Shown: positions 31,835-34,426 of the stretch, piece after piece | How the letters are laid out: each line of letters begins with the position of its first letter | Position numbering within the stretch: the first letter of the stretch is position 1 | Assembly: GCA_025360185.1 (NCBI GenBank) | Contig: JANYCR010000511.1 | Coordinates: 1-34,426 of the forward strand | Source of the DNA: Leptospiraceae bacterium | GTDB lineage: Bacteria; Spirochaetota; Leptospiria; Leptospirales; Leptospiraceae | Length of the DNA: 34,426 nt | Reading direction: 5' to 3' | Notes under the pieces: model-generated | Seen by the model: only the letters and a program-made list of their open reading frames with translations | The model's database searches: none | Told to the model about the DNA's origin: nothing | Program-made: the position numbers and the translations under genes

Positions 31835-34417
31835 TTACATTCCAATGTAGGTTTGAAATAGTTCAATTCTAAAATGAATTGTGCTTCCATTTCTCACTTT
31901 TCTTAATTCTCGTTCGTAATCCTCTCTTGTTTTCATAATTTCATTTTTGGTTCGATTAATAACGGATTTCCGCTCGGGTCTAGGATCCCATTTTTCTTGT
32001 GCTTCTTGTCGATTGAGTTTTTCTTGTAGTTGCCGTATTACTTTCTGGCTTGTAACTTCAATTTTAAACTCTTCTTTCTTAAAAATAGAAAGGGTATTCT
32101 TTACTAATTCTTCTTTTCTCTGCTCTACAGTTTCTAAAAGTTTTGAATAACATCGAATAAAACTAGATTCAATCTTTAGGGAAACATCTGGCTTACTTTG
32201 ATTTGCCGGTATAATAGCATTTTGAATTTGAGCGGGCAGGGAATTTAATTCAGAAACCATATCTATAGAATAATCATACTCTAAATAAAAAATTTCAGTT
32301 CTTTTCAAACTAAATTGAAACTCTACCAAAAAAACAAAGAAAATCTTGCATTCATAGTCTGGCAGCGAAAAATACAATTTCGAGAATCCACTCTTTGATT
32401 CTAAGAAATATTGTATTGATTTTTCTACTAAAGGATGACCGAATGCTAAAAATTCTAATGAATCATTTTGCAAAGCATCTTCTGAATTAAAAGTTCCTAT
32501 TTTAATGTCTTTGCCTGTTTGAATGGAATACATTTTTTCATTTTCTGGATGCACGGTAATCTGCGATCCGCATTCTGTAGGAAAATGCTTAGAAAAAGAA
32601 ATAACAAAGTCTTCTAAGTGGCTATTATTGTATTGCCGCTCACTTAAGGTATGATTGTAATAGTCTTGTAAATTAAAATCAATTAACTTAGGTGTAACGA
32701 GCGCATTCAGCTTGTTAAACCCTTGCTCAGCAACTTTTATTCGAAGATCCATTTCTGTTTCAATTTCTTCTTTTGTTTTACAGCCGGTGATAAATTTCAT
32801 AAAGCCAGAATTAAAATCGAGTTCATCCTCTATCGTTCCGAGAAGTGCGTCTGATGCTCCAATGGACTCTTCAAATAGTTTAATTTTATTAGTCAATACT
32901 TCTAGAATTCTTTCCGCGACTGTATCCTTACTTGCAAAATTAAAAATATAAACATCTTTCTTTTGTCCAAAGCGGTGAATACGCCCTATCCGCTGTTCAA
33001 TCTTTAAAGGACTCCACGGCAAATCGTAATTAAACAATACGTTTGAAAATTGTAAATTTCTTCCTTCACCGCCGGCTTCAGTGCAAATCAAAATTTCATA
33101 GTCTTCTTTAAATTTTTGAATCGCTTCTTCTTTAGCATCAGCCGAAAGAGACCCATGAAATAACATTACTTTGAAATCGTCTAATATACTAAATAAATAA
33201 TCCTGCGTGCTTCTAAATTGAGTGAAAATAATAAATTTTTTAGTGCCTTCTTTTCGTAAACGAGCTAATGTCTCTTTTAATTTGATAGATTTTCTATCTT
33301 CTTTAATGGATTTTCCTAAAAGAATTAATCTATTAAGAGATAAAAGCTCGCGCCTGACGTTTTGTAATTCTATATGAGCTGAATCATCTAACCCTGAAAT
33401 AAAATCTTCTACACCTTCAGTTTCATCTAAATCCCATTCGTCTAGATCAGGCGCTTTGAACTGAAATTTATGCATTCTAGATTCAATTAAAAACTTTCTA
33501 CGGGTAAGTGCGGATAACAGTGCAATATGCGAAGAATCTAGAAGTTTTTGAAATACGATCATCACAAATCCAACTGCCCTATTCTTTGTATTCATCGCAA
33601 GGTTATATTCGCGGCGCACATACTCAGTAGTTTCCTCATAGAACTGACGCTCTGGCTCGGAAAGATCAATCTTCACTGTCTTCGCAAAGCGCTTAGTAAA
33701 CCCACCGATCTCAACTTTGCGTCGTCTGAGTAAAACTTTCGCAATTTTTTCTTTTAAGTCGGATTTATTTCCAACTACATAATCATTGATAAAAGTATGG
33801 TATGGTCCTAGAATATTTGGATCTACTAAATGCATTAAGTAAAAAAGCTCTTCTAATTTTCCGCGAAACGGGGTAGCGGTTAAAAGCAAAAGGCATTCAC
33901 ATTTCTTAGAAATTTTTTCTGCAAATAGATACGCGCGGGTAATCTTGGAGTAATCTCTTCTGAGTCTATGCGCTTCGTCAAATATTACAATGTCCCATTT
34001 CTTCTTCAGAATATCTTCCGCATAACGTGGATTTTTTATGAAATCAATGGATGTAATTACATGATTGAAATTCTGCCAATTATTTTCGTTGTCCGATAGA
34101 AAATTTTTACGTTTAATGATTGTAAAGTCTTCATTAAACTTATTTTTTAATTCCTGTTTCCATTGAACTAGTAGCGGGGACGGGGTAACAATCAATACGC
34201 GCTTATAGGCATTTCTAAAAATTAATTCCTTCATGATAAGAGCGGCTTCAATTGTTTTACCAAGACCCACTTCGTCCGCGAGGATAAAGCGCGGCTTAAG
34301 GCTATTTACCACAATGTAAGTAGATTCAATTTGGTGAGGGAGAAGTCTTGTTCTAGAATTGGAAAGAGAAGAAAGTTTATCAAATGCATGGGTGAGTTTT
34401 AATTCCATCGCTTTCAA
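31835..34417 (-). CDS. SNF2/RapA-like ATPase (5' end possibly beyond the window)
   Basis: At least 860 residues. ADEVGLGKT (Walker A, Lys54), IFDEAH (Walker B, 145-150), LLLTATP (motif III, to residue 183), [28 protein letters not shown] and [11 protein letters not shown] (motif VI) make a complete SNF2 ATPase. The C-terminal part (FGHPLVE) resembles RapA-like helicases. These are ATP-driven double-stranded-DNA translocases that remodel protein-DNA complexes; RapA releases stalled RNA polymerase. The listed start is a TTG; the first ATG is at 34408. The frame is still open upstream to the right edge (codons for His, Leu, Ser), so an earlier start may exist outside. No restriction or methylase gene is visible. 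Confidence 0.9.
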   Translation of the reverse strand: MKAMELKLTHAFDKLSSLSNSRTRLLPHQIESTYIVVNSLKPRFILADEVGLGKTIEAALIMKELIFRNAYKRVLIVTPSPLLVQWKQELKNKFNEDFTIIKRKNFLSDNENNWQNFNHVITSIDFIKNPRYAEDILKKKWDIVIFDEAHRLRRDYSKITRAYLFAEKISKKCECLLLLTATPFRGKLEELFYLMHLVDPNILGPYHTFINDYVVGNKSDLKEKIAKVLLRRRKVEIGGFTKRFAKTVKIDLSEPERQFYEETTEYVRREYNLAMNTKNRAVGFVMIVFQKLLDSSHIALLSALTRRKFLIESRMHKFQFKAPDLDEWDLDETEGVEDFISGLDDSAHIELQNVRRELLSLNRLILLGKSIKEDRKSIKLKETLARLRKEGTKKFIIFTQFRSTQDYLFSILDDFKVMLFHGSLSADAKEEAIQKFKEDYEILICTEAGGEGRNLQFSNVLFNYDLPWSPLKIEQRIGRIHRFGQKKDVYIFNFASKDTVAERILEVLTNKIKLFEESIGASDALLGTIEDELDFNSGFMKFITGCKTKEEIETEMDLRIKVAEQGFNKLNALVTPKLIDFNLQDYYNHTLSERQYNNSHLEDFVISFSKHFPTECGSQITVHPENEKMYSIQTGKDIKIGTFNSEDALQNDSLEFLAFGHPLVEKSIQYFLESKSGFSKLYFSLPDYECKIFFVFLVEFQFSLKRTEIFYLEYDYSIDMVSELNSLPAQIQNAIIPANQSKPDVSLKIESSFIRCYSKLLETVEQRKEELVKNTLSIFKKEEFKIEVTSQKVIRQLQEKLNRQEAQEKWDPRPERKSVINRTKNEIMKTREDYERELRKVRNGSTIHFRIELFQTYIGM

Positions 34418-34426
34418 AGAAAGATG

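Noticed and set aside
31835-34417. Part of a DISARM-like or other anti-phage system (SNF2 component)
   Set aside because: No methylase, phospholipase-D or other defence gene is visible in the neighbouring sequence; the C-terminal FGHPLVE region fits RapA-like housekeeping helicases. The part beyond the right edge cannot be excluded.

Overview
The window looks like a chromosomal segment of a Leptospira-like spirochaete (order Leptospirales). The evidence is the low G+C content, two paralogues of the Leptospira-expanded DUF1564 family, a surface protein resembling the Lsa36 family, a 7TMR-DISM adenylate cyclase, and many lipoprotein-like and SpoIIE/HAMP signalling proteins. The assignment rests on recalled family resemblance, not on a search. 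No rRNA, tRNA, CRISPR array, transposase or intact prophage was seen.

Left part (1-10.3 kb): the 3' end of a polytopic GT-C type membrane protein, a DUF1564 protein, a small lipoprotein-like protein, then a 308-base stretch full of hairpins. It is followed by a tight four-gene periplasmic operon (3030-10324): a DUF1175 protein with NlpC/P60-like catalytic motifs, a 1529-residue alpha-2-macroglobulin with an intact CVEQ thioester, a DUF2135 (YfaP-like) protein and a stand-alone penicillin-binding-type transpeptidase. Together these resemble an envelope protease-trapping and wall-repair unit related to E. coli yfaSTPQ.

Middle (10.3-20 kb): an EamA transporter and an Lsa36-like outer-membrane protein, a class III adenylate cyclase with a 7TMR-DISM sensor, a gene-poor 839-base stretch holding three possible genes under 50 codons, a DUF4404 protein, an APC amino-acid permease, a conserved protein of unknown function and a double-hotdog MaoC-like hydratase. 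Palindromic dispersed repeats sit in several of the convergent gene junctions here.

Right part (20-34.4 kb): an overlapping histidine kinase/NarL-type response regulator pair, divergent from a gene that fuses a polyprenyl-phosphate phosphoglycosyl transferase to a C-terminal di-iron ferritin-like domain. That fusion is the most unusual gene in the window. Next come a second DUF1564 gene, a HAMP-SpoIIE phosphatase, an M23 endopeptidase divergent from an LptE-like lipoprotein, a small HNH-type protein, an OppA-like binding lipoprotein overlapping an outer-membrane-like protein, and a SNF2-family helicase whose 5' end may lie beyond the right edge.

Overall theme: envelope biogenesis and surveillance plus signal transduction. 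The interesting non-genic layer is a set of palindromic repeats and several promoters placed almost directly on start codons.
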